From contig JANXSB010000470.1 of the NCBI GenBank assembly GCA_025352865.1, positions 1 to 7,348 on the forward strand: 7,348 nt of DNA, written 5' to 3'. Below, piece by piece: positions 1 to 6,204 of this stretch. The DNA is from Chthoniobacter sp. GTDB lineage: Bacteria; Verrucomicrobiota; Verrucomicrobiia; Chthoniobacterales; Chthoniobacteraceae. The position numbers and the translations under genes are program-made. The notes below the pieces were generated by a model that made no database searches, was not told the origin of the DNA, and was given only the letters and a program-made list of their open reading frames with translations. Position 1 is the stretch's first letter, and every line of letters begins with the position of its first letter.

Positions 1-263
1 TCGCCGAGCGGCACGAGGGCGTAGGTGTATTTGCCGCCGACGCAGAGGAGCATCATGTGCAGGGCGATGAGCGTGAGCGCGAGATCGGTGAGGCGAAAGT
101 GCCGCCAGGAAATCGCGAGCGCGGCCAGACCGATGAGCGCGGGCGCGACTTCCAGCCACCACGTAAAACGATCGTGCGGCGCGAGGCCCGACCACGCGAG
201 CACGCCGAGCACGGCGGCGAGGAGGGCGAGGTGAAACGGGCGGGCGGGGGACATGCGCGGCAT
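1..263 (-). CDS. yjdF: YjdF/DUF2238 family inner-membrane protein, N-terminal part
   Basis: The reverse strand encodes the first 87 residues or so of a membrane protein that runs off the left edge, so the C-terminal half is missing. After a short start come a hydrophobic segment (LALLAAVLGVLAWSGLAP), then HDRFTWWLEVAPALIGLAAL, a basic turn (SWRHFRLTD), a third hydrophobic stretch (LALTLIALHMMLLCVGG) and KYTYALVPLG. The pattern W-S-x4-H-D-R-x-T-W-W-L-E-V followed by V/C-G-G-x-Y-T-Y-A-x-V-P-L-G is what I recall for E. coli YjdF (DUF2238), an inner-membrane protein of unknown function. Two in-frame ATGs are possible, ending at 263 and 254. Neither has a clear Shine-Dalgarno, so the start is uncertain by three codons. 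The gene is divergent from the DUF4870 gene, with about 80 bases between them that must hold both promoters. Family call is firm from recalled similarity; function is unknown. Confidence 0.85.
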   Translation of the reverse strand, partial: MPRMSPARPFHLALLAAVLGVLAWSGLAPHDRFTWWLEVAPALIGLAALAISWRHFRLTDLALTLIALHMMLLCVGGKYTYALVPLG

Positions 264-342
264 GCTGCGCGGGCGTGGCGGGTGTGGCAACGCCGGAGCT
301 TTTCGGATTGGCAGGCGCGGGCGGGCCGCTACTTTCCGCCGC

Positions 343-732
343 ATGGAAACACCATCCTCTCCCGTCCCGACCACGCCTGCGGAATCGAGCAAGGACGAAC
401 GCATGTGGGCGATGATCGCGCACCTGAGCGCGTTCGCGATGTACTTCACCGTCATCGGCCACATCGTCGGGCCGCTGATCGTGTGGCTGGCAAAGCGCGA
501 CGGGAATCCGCTGGTGGACGATCAGGGCAGGGAGGCGCTCAATTTCCAAATCTCGTGGACGCTCTATCTCATCGCGAACTTCCTCCTCTTCATCACCGTC
601 ATCGGCGCGATCATTGCCATTCCGGTTTTCATTATCCTGCCGGTCTTCCACATCATCTGCATGATCATCGCGGCGATCAAAGCGAACGACGGCGTGGCGT
701 TCCGCTACCCGCTCTGCATCCGCTTTTTGTAA
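343..732 (+). CDS. DUF4870 domain small membrane protein
   Basis: This 129-aa protein has a hydrophilic, Pro/Ser/Thr-rich head (residues 1-20) and then about three hydrophobic segments (roughly 24-50, 68-92 and 94-112). Between the first two is a cytosolic-type loop, KRDGNPLVDDQGREALNFQIS. The arrangement of an initial W-x-M-x-A-H-L-S helix, the loop D-x-Q-G-R-E-A-L-N-F-Q and a closing F-R-Y-P-L is characteristic of DUF4870 (Tic20-like fold) proteins. These are usually about 110-130 aa and have no assigned biochemical function. The reading frame stays open upstream to 253, but that extension is low-complexity Arg/Gly and overlaps the divergent gene's start. I therefore chose the ATG at 343, which gives the usual family length. 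Its stop is 6 bases before the glycosylase gene, so the two are probably co-transcribed. No functional link between them is evident. Confidence 0.85.
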   Translation: METPSSPVPTTPAESSKDERMWAMIAHLSAFAMYFTVIGHIVGPLIVWLAKRDGNPLVDDQGREALNFQISWTLYLIANFLLFITVIGAIIAIPVFIILPVFHIICMIIAAIKANDGVAFRYPLCIRFL

Positions 733-738
733 GCTGCG

Positions 739-1533
739 ATGCCTGAGCTCGCGGAGGTCGAGTTTTACCGCAGGCAGTGGGATTGCGGTGTGCGGCGGAA
801 CGTGGCGCGCGTGGCGTTGCACGGCGGGCTGCGGCTCTTTCGCGGCGCGGATGTGGCGCGGCTCGCGGCGCTGCTGCCGGGCGCGAAGCTGCTCGGCTCC
901 GAGGCGCGGGCGAAGCAGATGCTCTTTCGCTTTTCCCGCGACCTGTGGATCGGCGTGCATCTCGGCATGACGGGAAAACTGCGCGCGGAGCCGCCGGATT
1001 TCGCGCCGGGGCGGCACGATCATCTGGTGCTTTTTCAAAAGCAGCAGGCGCTCGTCTTCAGCGACCCGCGGATGTTTGGCCGGGTGCAGTTTCACGAAGG
1101 CCGCGGGGTGCCCGCGTGGTGGGCGAAGCTGCCGCCGGCGGTGACTTCGCGGGAGTTCACCGCGGAGCTGGTGCGGGCGTTTTTGCAAAGGCGCGCGCGG
1201 CTCGCGGTGAAGGCGGCGTTGCTCGTGCAGAGCGCGTTTCCGGGCGTGGGAAACTGGATGGCGGACGAGATTTTGTGGCGCGCAAAGATTAGCCCGCGCG
1301 CGTTCTGCGGACGGCTCACGGCGGCGCGCGCGGAGGCGCTGTGGCGCGAGGCGCGCGCCGTCTGCGCGGGGGCGATGGCCACGGTCGCGGTGGATTTTTC
1401 CGATCCGCCCGACGACTGGTTTTACCATCAGCGCTGGACTGCCAACGGCCACTGCCCGCGCGATGGCGGCGCGCTCCGCACCGCGCAAATCGGCGGACGC
1501 ACCACGCGCTGGTGCCCGCGCTGCCAGCGGTGA
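739..1533 (+). CDS. mutM: Fpg/MutM-family DNA glycosylase (formamidopyrimidine-DNA glycosylase-like)
   Basis: This 264-aa protein has the full Fpg/Nei layout and near-canonical length. Family members excise oxidised bases such as 8-oxoguanine and formamidopyrimidines, then cleave the abasic site. The N-terminus reads MPELAEVEF, keeping catalytic Pro2 and Glu3 but with Ala5 where MutM usually has Pro. Lys59 sits where E. coli Lys57 lies. HLGMTGKL (74-81) and DPRMFG (109-114) supply the Met77, Arg111 and Phe113 equivalents of the void-filling residues. FPGVGNWMADEILWRA (167-182) is the helix-two-turn-helix with the conserved Asn172. The C-terminal zinc finger (239-264) reads C-P-R-D...IGGRTTRW-C-P-R-C-Q-R, so the ligand set appears to be C239, D242, C259 and C262 rather than four Cys. 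Arg254 matches the phosphate-gripping Arg. An active enzyme is likely, but its exact substrate preference (MutM-like or Nei-like) cannot be read from sequence. It starts 6 bases after the DUF4870 gene, with no strong Shine-Dalgarno, so translation may be coupled. Confidence 0.9.
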   Translation: MPELAEVEFYRRQWDCGVRRNVARVALHGGLRLFRGADVARLAALLPGAKLLGSEARAKQMLFRFSRDLWIGVHLGMTGKLRAEPPDFAPGRHDHLVLFQKQQALVFSDPRMFGRVQFHEGRGVPAWWAKLPPAVTSREFTAELVRAFLQRRARLAVKAALLVQSAFPGVGNWMADEILWRAKISPRAFCGRLTAARAEALWREARAVCAGAMATVAVDFSDPPDDWFYHQRWTANGHCPRDGGALRTAQIGGRTTRWCPRCQR

Positions 1534-1549
1534 GGCGGTGGAAAAAATC

Positions 1550-1610
1550 CCGTCATCCTTCGACTCCGTTCCGTTCGCAAAGCCGAAAGGAACTCCGCTC
1601 AGGATGACGG
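1550..1610 (-). repeat. Palindromic intergenic repeat, CGTCATCCTGAGCG type
   Basis: The outer arms at 1550-1559 and 1601-1610 are perfect 10-base complements. Inside them, 1568-1572 pairs with 1589-1593 and 1574-1577 with 1584-1587, so the whole element folds as an interrupted hairpin. Read on the minus strand it starts CCGTCATCCTGAGCGGAG and ends GTCGAAGGATGACGG. A diverged copy lies at 7212-7267 in the opposite orientation. It begins 17 bases after the glycosylase stop. No T-run follows either arm, so it is better called a dispersed REP-like repeat than an intrinsic terminator, although a role at the transcript end is possible. Confidence 0.75.
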
Positions 1611-1679
1611 CTTGAGACTTTCCACGCGCGCCATCTCCGCGCTTGCACCGCCCACTTTCCCCTGACAGAAACCCCGCGC

Positions 1680-2099
1680 ATGCACGAAGGCAGCATCACC
1701 ATTCGACTCCCCGCCGATGTCCGCGAAATCGAGCGGCTGAACCGGCTCGTCCGGCAGTTTGGCGAGCTGCACGAGATTCCCACGCGGGCGCTCTACGCGG
1801 TGAATCTGGCGCTGGATGAGGTGGTGACGAACGTGGTGCTCTACGGTTTTGAAACGAGCGCGGGGCAGGTGGTGGCGGTGCGGGTGGAGACGGCGGGCGA
1901 CGATTTGCACAGCGAGGTGGTGGATGGCGGGCGCGAATTCAATCCGCTGACCGTGCCGGTGCCGGACCTGACGGTGGCGCTGGAGGAGCGCGCGCTGGGC
2001 GGGCTGGGAATCCAGCTCGTGCGCAGTCTCATGGACCGCGTGGAGTACCGCCGCGACGGCGCGAAAAATGTGCTCACGATGCGGAAGCGAATCCGCTAG
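1680..2099 (+). CDS. RsbW/SpoIIAB-like anti-sigma-type serine kinase (HATPase_c)
   Basis: This 139-aa single-domain GHKL ATPase matches the RsbW/SpoIIAB family, whose members phosphorylate a STAS antagonist on Ser and hold an output protein, classically a sigma factor, inactive. The N-box is LALDEVVTNVVLYGF (43-57), with Glu47 and Asn51 in the catalytic and Mg-binding positions. The G1 box is VVDGGREFNP (80-89), with Asp82 contacting adenine. The G2 box is GGLGIQLVRSLMD (107-119). No membrane segment or extra domain is present, so it should be cytosolic. The next gene, 33 bases downstream, encodes the expected STAS partner, followed by the matching phosphatase. No Shine-Dalgarno is visible before the ATG at 1680, but it is the first ATG giving a family-typical N-terminus. 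No sigma factor lies nearby, so the client is unknown. Confidence 0.88.
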   Translation: MHEGSITIRLPADVREIERLNRLVRQFGELHEIPTRALYAVNLALDEVVTNVVLYGFETSAGQVVAVRVETAGDDLHSEVVDGGREFNPLTVPVPDLTVALEERALGGLGIQLVRSLMDRVEYRRDGAKNVLTMRKRIR

Positions 2100-2122
2100 C
2101 GTCTGCGCTTCCGAGACGAACC

Positions 2123-2127
2123 AGGAG
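2123..2127 (+). promoter_or_regulatory. Shine-Dalgarno site of the STAS gene
   Basis: AGGAG lies 5 bases before the ATG at 2133. It is the only clear Shine-Dalgarno before any rightward gene in this window, and it fixes the STAS start. It may mean the antagonist is translated more strongly than the kinase just upstream, as expected when a STAS protein must titrate its kinase; that last point is inference. Confidence 0.7.
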
Positions 2128-2132
2128 CTTTC

Positions 2133-2486
2133 ATGCAGATCAAAGAAGACAAACAGGACGACGTGATGGTGGTGACCGTGACCGAGCATCTCGACTCGGC
2201 GACGGCGTCGGTCTTCGAGTCGCGGCTGCTCGGGCTGGTGGATCGCGGGGAGCGGCGGATCGTGGTGGACTGCGGGCTGCTGGACTACGTGAACAGCGCT
2301 GGGCTGAAGGTTTTTCTGCTCGCGGCGAAGCGGCTCGAACCGCTGGGCGGCAAGCTGGTGCTCTGCGCGCTCGCGCCGAGTGTGCTGATGATTTTCGAGA
2401 TGATCGGCTTCACGCGGATCATGAAGATCACGGCCTCGCGCGAGGATGCGCTGCGGGTGCTGCGGGGCGACGGGGCGGCGGCCTGA
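2133..2486 (+). CDS. STAS-domain anti-sigma factor antagonist (RsbV/SpoIIAA-like)
   Basis: This 117-aa single STAS domain is the usual length for RsbV/SpoIIAA. The strand VMVVTVTEHLDSATASVFESRL (11-32) matches the G-x-L-D-x-x-T-A-x-x-F opening. The phosphoacceptor loop is D-Y-V-N-S-A-G-L-K (51-59). Aligned by eye to B. subtilis SpoIIAA D57-S58-S59-G60, the predicted phosphorylated residue is Ser55, with Asn54 replacing the preceding Asp and Ala56 replacing the second Ser. The C-terminal helix pattern L-x-P-L-G-G-K-L-V-L-C-A-L-A-P-S-V (328-378 region of the family fold) and IFEMIGFTRIMKI are also typical. Unphosphorylated, it should bind the upstream RsbW-like kinase and free that kinase's client. 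The dCACHE-PP2C protein encoded downstream is the likely phosphatase for pSer55. Family call is firm; partner assignments are inferred from gene order. Confidence 0.92.
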   Translation: MQIKEDKQDDVMVVTVTEHLDSATASVFESRLLGLVDRGERRIVVDCGLLDYVNSAGLKVFLLAAKRLEPLGGKLVLCALAPSVLMIFEMIGFTRIMKITASREDALRVLRGDGAAA

Positions 2487-2521
2487 TGCTCAAAGTTCGA
2501 TGATGCTTTCACGGCGCAGCC

Positions 2522-2626
2522 GGGTAGGGACAGCACTCCGTGCTGTCCGCCGTGCGGGCGGGGCGCTGGTGGAGTTTGAGAATCTTTCGTGCGGGCGGCG
2601 GACGGCACGGAGTGCCATCCCTACCC
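2522..2626. repeat. Long inverted repeat of GTAGGGACAGCACTCCG type between the STAS and phosphatase genes
   Basis: Two 30-base arms, 2522-2551 and 2597-2626, are complementary except for three positions (two mismatches and one T-G wobble), with a 45-base spacer between them. Each arm is itself a small hairpin: CAGCAC-TCC-GTGCTG on the left, and GGCAC/GTGCC around the same core on the right. The substitutions preserve the small hairpins, which suggests the structure matters. The element fills most of the 159-base gap between the STAS gene and the phosphatase gene and ends 20 bases before the phosphatase ATG. I recall similar GTAGGGACAGC palindromes scattered through Verrucomicrobiota genomes; that is memory, not a search result. 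Confidence 0.8.
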
Positions 2627-2645
2627 GCACTGGCGCGCGGTGCGG

Positions 2646-4544
2646 ATGAAAGCGACGCTTTCCACGCGGCTGATTGTGTGGGTCGGGGGGCCGGCGGCGG
2701 TGCTGTTTGCGGTGGTGGTGTGGAGCGCGTCGCGGCGGAGTTTTGACCGCGTGGCGGCGCAGACGGAGGCGTCGGCGCGCTTCATGGCGAAGACGTATGC
2801 GCGCGAAGTCGATGTGCGGCTGAGCGCGGCGCGGAAGATTCCCGAGATGATCGGCGTGACGCTGGAAACGGGCGCGCTGGAGACGCCGGCGAAGGTCGAA
2901 AGTTTTCTGCACGATGTGCTCGTGCGGAACACGGACGTGTACGGAAGTTGCATCGCCTTTCGCCCGTACGGACTGGACAAAGATCTGAGCGCCTACGCGC
3001 CGTATTACTACCGCGACGGCGGCGAGGCGAAGTTCGAGCAGCTCGGGAAGCCGGACTACAACTACTTCCAATGGGACTGGTACCGGCTGCCGCGCGACGC
3101 CGGGCACGCGATGTGGACGGAGCCGTATTTCGACGACGGCGGCGGCAACGCGATCATGATCACCTACTCGGTGCCGTTCCGGCGCGAGGAGCTTTTCTGG
3201 GGCATCACGACCATCGACATCGCGATGACGCAGCTCATCGCGGAGACGGAGAGCATCAAGGTCGGGCAGACCGGCTACGCTTTTATCGTCAGCAAGGAAG
3301 GGCGCTACGTGGCGTGCCCGGATCACGAGAAAATCATGAAGGCTACGGTGCAGGAAACGAACCCGGTGCTCGGTCAGCACATGAGTGCGGGCGAGGAAGG
3401 TTTTCGCCGCACGAATGAGCCGATGCAAAAACGCCCGTCGTGGATCGCGTATGTGCCGATCCAAAACGGCGAGCTTTCGCTGGCCATCGTCTTTCCCGAA
3501 AGCGAGGCGCTCGGCGAGGCGCGCGAGCTGCGCGATGAGCTGCTCGTCATCGGGCTCGTCGGGCTCGCGGGGCTGTTTGTCGCGCTGGTGCTCGTGGCGC
3601 GGTCGGTCAGCAAACCAATCACGCAGCTCGCGGCGGCGGCGCAGCAGGTGGCGCAGGGCGATCTCGAGCAGCGGCTGAGCGTGAAAGCGCCGACCGTGGA
3701 GGTCGCGCACCTCACGAACGCCTTCAACAAAATGACGCGCGACCTCCAGATGCGCATGCAGGAGCTGCGCTACACGACCACGGTGAAGGAGCGTTTCGAG
3801 GGCGAGCTGACCGCCGCGCGCAACATCCAGATGAGCCTCGTCCCGAAACGCTTCCCCGCGTTCCCCGAGCGCACGGAGTTCGACGTGCATGCGCTGCTCC
3901 GCCCGGCGCGCGAGGTCGGCGGAGATTTCTACGATTTTTACTTTCTCGACGCCGACCGGCTCTGTTTCCTCATCGGCGATGTTTCTGGCAAAGGAATCCC
4001 CGCGGCGCTCTTCATGGCCGTCACGAAAACGTTGCTCAAAGCAAGCTCGTCACGCGGCCTCCCCATCGCGCAAATGATGGCCCAGATGAATGACGAACTC
4101 GCCGAGCAATCCGACAGCGGCATGTTCGTCTCGCTGTTCTTCGCGGTGCTCGATGTGAAAACGGGCGCGCTGACTTTTTGCAACGCGGGACATCCCGCGC
4201 CGTTCCTGCTTTCCGCCGCGGGTGTCGCGCCGCTCGACAGCGAGCGCAACGTGGCGCTCGGCGCGATGCCCGGCCTCGCTTACCACGCCACCACCGCGCA
4301 GCTCGCGCCCGGCGACGCGCTCTTTCTCTACACCGACGGCGTGACCGAGGCGCTCACGGACGGCGATCAATTCTACGGCCCCGCGCGGCTCCAGGGCACG
4401 CTCGCGGGCGTGGCCGCGCTCGGCGTGGAAAAGATCACGCGCAGCGTCGTCGCCGACGTGCGAACCTTTTGCGGCGAGCGCGAGCAGAGCGACGATATTT
4501 CCGTGATGTCCCTGCGCTGGCTCGGGCCGGCCTCCCATTCGTAA
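2646..4544 (+). CDS. Membrane sensor phosphatase: dCACHE-HAMP-PP2C (RsbU/SpoIIE-like)
   Basis: This 632-aa protein reads as a transmembrane PP2C-type Ser/Thr phosphatase. TM1 is about residues 8-27. An extracytoplasmic dCACHE-type sensor spans about 30-290, with the typical FQWDWYRLPRDAGHAMWTEPYFDDGG stretch split around 142-166 and a second lobe near 205-285. TM2 is about 299-320. A HAMP segment follows (SKPITQLAAAAQQVAQGDL, 322-340, to about 372), then a coiled linker with GELTAARNIQMSLVP (386-400). The PP2C_SIG domain (about 405-625) keeps its metal ligands in GGDFYD (D427), GDVSGKG (D445), YTDGVTEA (D564) and SDDIS (D616/D617), plus NAGHPAP (513-519), so it should be active. The frame is open back to 2589, but that extension reads through the upstream repeat, so ATG 2646 is preferred (GTG 2640 is possible). 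Expected role: dephosphorylate the STAS protein encoded upstream when the sensor is engaged. The ligand is unknown; amino acids are common for dCACHE. Confidence 0.92.
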   Translation: MKATLSTRLIVWVGGPAAVLFAVVVWSASRRSFDRVAAQTEASARFMAKTYAREVDVRLSAARKIPEMIGVTLETGALETPAKVESFLHDVLVRNTDVYGSCIAFRPYGLDKDLSAYAPYYYRDGGEAKFEQLGKPDYNYFQWDWYRLPRDAGHAMWTEPYFDDGGGNAIMITYSVPFRREELFWGITTIDIAMTQLIAETESIKVGQTGYAFIVSKEGRYVACPDHEKIMKATVQETNPVLGQHMSAGEEGFRRTNEPMQKRPSWIAYVPIQNGELSLAIVFPESEALGEARELRDELLVIGLVGLAGLFVALVLVARSVSKPITQLAAAAQQVAQGDLEQRLSVKAPTVEVAHLTNAFNKMTRDLQMRMQELRYTTTVKERFEGELTAARNIQMSLVPKRFPAFPERTEFDVHALLRPAREVGGDFYDFYFLDADRLCFLIGDVSGKGIPAALFMAVTKTLLKASSSRGLPIAQMMAQMNDELAEQSDSGMFVSLFFAVLDVKTGALTFCNAGHPAPFLLSAAGVAPLDSERNVALGAMPGLAYHATTAQLAPGDALFLYTDGVTEALTDGDQFYGPARLQGTLAGVAALGVEKITRSVVADVRTFCGEREQSDDISVMSLRWLGPASHS

Positions 4545-4618
4545 TCGTAATCCTAATCGTAATCTTACTCCCCGATGCTCACAGACGATTACGATTACGA
4601 GTAGGATTACGATTACGA
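4539..4618. repeat. Inverted repeat of GTAATC/GATTAC units overlapping the phosphatase stop codon
   Basis: The left arm is made of CGTAATC-like units and the right arm of GATTACG-like units. Positions 4539-4555 pair perfectly with 4602-4618 (17 bases). After one mismatch, 4557-4564 pairs with 4593-4600, giving a 26-base stem around a loop of about 28 bases. The TAA stop of the phosphatase gene (4542-4544) lies inside the left arm. The element is markedly richer in A/T than its neighbours and fills most of the space before the PhoH gene. It could act as a bidirectional transcript end or mRNA-stabilising hairpin. No U-tract follows, so I call it a repeat rather than a terminator. Confidence 0.8.
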
Positions 4619-4662
4619 GTCAGAACCCACCCGCAAACCTTCCTTTGAAAACCCCAAAATCC

Positions 4663-6162
4663 ATGGCCGCAAAAAAGTCCGACGTCTCACCGTTCAAGCA
4701 CTACGTCCTCGACACCAACGTCCTCATCCACGACCCGCAGTCGCTGTTTCAGTTTGAGGAAAACACCGTCTGGGTGCCGGTCGAAGTGCTGGAGGAACTC
4801 GACCGTTTCAAATCCGAATCGACGACGCGCGGCGCGAATGCGCGCGAGGTGCACCGGAAGCTGAGCGAGCGCTTTCGCACCACGCAGCAGATGCGCGACG
4901 GCGTGAAGCTGGAGAACGGCGGACACCTGCGCGTGTTCATCAACCCGTCCATCCGGCACGTCGGCAAGGAATGGCAGCTCGTCGCGGAATCGCCGCGCGC
5001 CGCCCAGGTGCCCACGCTTTTTCCCGACCTCGAAAGCACCGACAATCGCATCCTCGCCAGCGCCGCCTACCTCGCCGACACGCAGGCGGCGGGCGCGATC
5101 CTCGTCACCAAAGACCTCAACATGCAGCTCAAGGCGCGCGCCCTCGGGCTCGACGCGCAGGACTACCGCACCGACCGCGTGGAGGACAACGACATCCGCC
5201 GCACCCAGCGCCGCAGCGGCCACGAGGAATACGAGGCCATCGAAATCCCCGGCCACACGCTGCAAGCCTTCGCCAGCCAGGAGCACATCGTTTTGCCCGA
5301 CGTGAAAGGGCTCGTGCCCAACCAATACGTGCTCCTGCGCAACGAGGAGGAGCCCACCCACGGCGTCCCCGCGCGCCATGTGGGCCTTGGCGAATTTCAC
5401 CGGCTGCGGCACGACCGCATCGTCATCCGCAACGGGCGCACCCTTCAGGCCGCGAACCTCGGCCAGCGCTACTTTCTCGACGCGCTCTACGACCCCTCGC
5501 TCACCCTCATCACCGTCTATGGCAAGGCCGGCACCGGCAAAACCCTCCTCAGCGTCGGCGCCGCGCTCGAGCAGGTGCAGTGCGGCGACTACGAGAAAAT
5601 GCTCATCACCCGCGTCATCATGCCCACGGGCCGCGACATCGGCTTTCTCCCCGGCCGCATGGAGGAGAAAATGCAGCCCTGGGTGCAGCCCGCCTACGAC
5701 GCCCTCGAACAGCTCCTCGGCAAGCCGCGCAAGCCCGAGCACTTTGCCGACAAAAAACAAAGCGCCCGCAAACAGACCGGCGGCACCGGCCGCGCCGACG
5801 ACGCCCAGAACGGCACGAAAGTCGCGCGCCCCTACGAGCCGCTCATACAGGCCGGCTTGCTCGAAATCGAAGCCATCGCCCACATCCGCGGACGGTCCAT
5901 TCCCAAGGCCATTTTCATCGTCGATGAAGCCCAGCAGCTTACCCCGCACGAGGCCAAAACGCTCGTCACCCGCATGGGCAAGGGGAGCAAAATCATCCTC
6001 ATTGGCGACCTCGCGCAGATCGACAACCCTTACGTCGATGCCCACACCAACGGCCTCGTCTTCACCCGCAACCGCCTCCAAGGCCAGCCCTTCATGGCCC
6101 ACATCAATTTGTTCAAAGGCGAACGCAGCGAGATGGCGGAAGTGGCGGCGAATCTGATGTAG
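4663..6162 (+). CDS. phoH2: PIN-PhoH ATPase (PhoH2-type RNA helicase/ribonuclease)
   Basis: This 499-aa protein joins an N-terminal PIN nuclease domain to a C-terminal PhoH P-loop ATPase. That architecture is reported to unwind and cleave RNA. PIN acidic residues are visible in YVLDTNVLIHDP (D17), VEVLEELDRF (E44/E45), STDNRILASA (D127) and VTKDLNMQLKA (D151). The ATPase has Walker A GKAGTGKT (287-294), Walker B IFIVDEAQQLT (417-427) with D421/E422, and IILIGDLAQIDNP (444-456). It ends LFKGERSEMAEVAANLM, the family's usual C-terminus. About 30 extra residues rich in Lys, Arg, Gly and Thr (roughly 358-388) lie between the QPAYDALEQLLG helix and the EIEAIAHIRGRSIPKA segment, where shorter homologues have little. 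An in-frame TTG at 4645 would add six residues. I prefer ATG 4663, although neither start has a Shine-Dalgarno. The repeat upstream suggests separate transcription from the phosphatase gene. It is cytosolic; function is from family knowledge. Confidence 0.92.
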   Translation: MAAKKSDVSPFKHYVLDTNVLIHDPQSLFQFEENTVWVPVEVLEELDRFKSESTTRGANAREVHRKLSERFRTTQQMRDGVKLENGGHLRVFINPSIRHVGKEWQLVAESPRAAQVPTLFPDLESTDNRILASAAYLADTQAAGAILVTKDLNMQLKARALGLDAQDYRTDRVEDNDIRRTQRRSGHEEYEAIEIPGHTLQAFASQEHIVLPDVKGLVPNQYVLLRNEEEPTHGVPARHVGLGEFHRLRHDRIVIRNGRTLQAANLGQRYFLDALYDPSLTLITVYGKAGTGKTLLSVGAALEQVQCGDYEKMLITRVIMPTGRDIGFLPGRMEEKMQPWVQPAYDALEQLLGKPRKPEHFADKKQSARKQTGGTGRADDAQNGTKVARPYEPLIQAGLLEIEAIAHIRGRSIPKAIFIVDEAQQLTPHEAKTLVTRMGKGSKIILIGDLAQIDNPYVDAHTNGLVFTRNRLQGQPFMAHINLFKGERSEMAEVAANLM

Positions 6163-6168
6163 AGGTCG

Positions 6169-6185
6169 CTGAATAACCCATTCAG
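6169..6185. other. Short hairpin after phoH
   Basis: CTGAAT (6169-6174) and ATTCAG (6180-6185) form a perfect 6-base stem with a 5-base AACCC loop, 7 bases after the PhoH stop. The stem is AT-rich and has no T-run after it, so it is a poor intrinsic terminator. It marks the point where base composition falls, and could be a boundary scar of the low-GC segment that follows. Confidence 0.3.
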
Positions 6186-6204
6186 ACGTTATACCGCAAA
6201 GCGT

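Noticed and set aside
253..342. N-terminal extension of the DUF4870 protein
   Set aside because: It is Arg/Gly low-complexity residues overlapping the divergent gene's start, and would make the protein longer than the family norm.
1550..1610. Intrinsic terminator for the glycosylase gene
   Set aside because: The hairpin is good, but no run of T follows on either strand and the sequence recurs elsewhere in the window, which favours a dispersed repeat.
1599..2189. 196-codon minus-strand frame, His/Arg-rich
   Set aside because: It is a shadow of the RsbW-like kinase gene and part of the repeat. Its His-rich composition comes from reading GTG/GTGG-rich codons in reverse.
2589..2645. N-terminal extension of the dCACHE-PP2C protein
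   Set aside because: These codons come from the right arm of the inverted repeat. The ATG at 2646 directly precedes the first membrane helix.
2490..3890. 466-codon open frame on the minus strand
   Set aside because: It is antisense to the dCACHE-PP2C gene, is Arg/His/Leu-rich with no recognisable domain, and follows from GC-biased third positions. The plus-strand gene has complete catalytic motifs.
4971..5927. 318-codon plus-strand frame overlapping phoH
   Set aside because: It is an out-of-frame Arg/His/Pro-rich translation of phoH. All PIN and Walker motifs lie in the other frame.
6186..6196. Possible integron attC edge (GTTATAC) just before the low-GC gene
   Set aside because: GTTATAC does not fit the GTTRRRY core. 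No matching RYYYAAC core or folded attC is seen within a suitable distance or after the gene, and no integrase is present.
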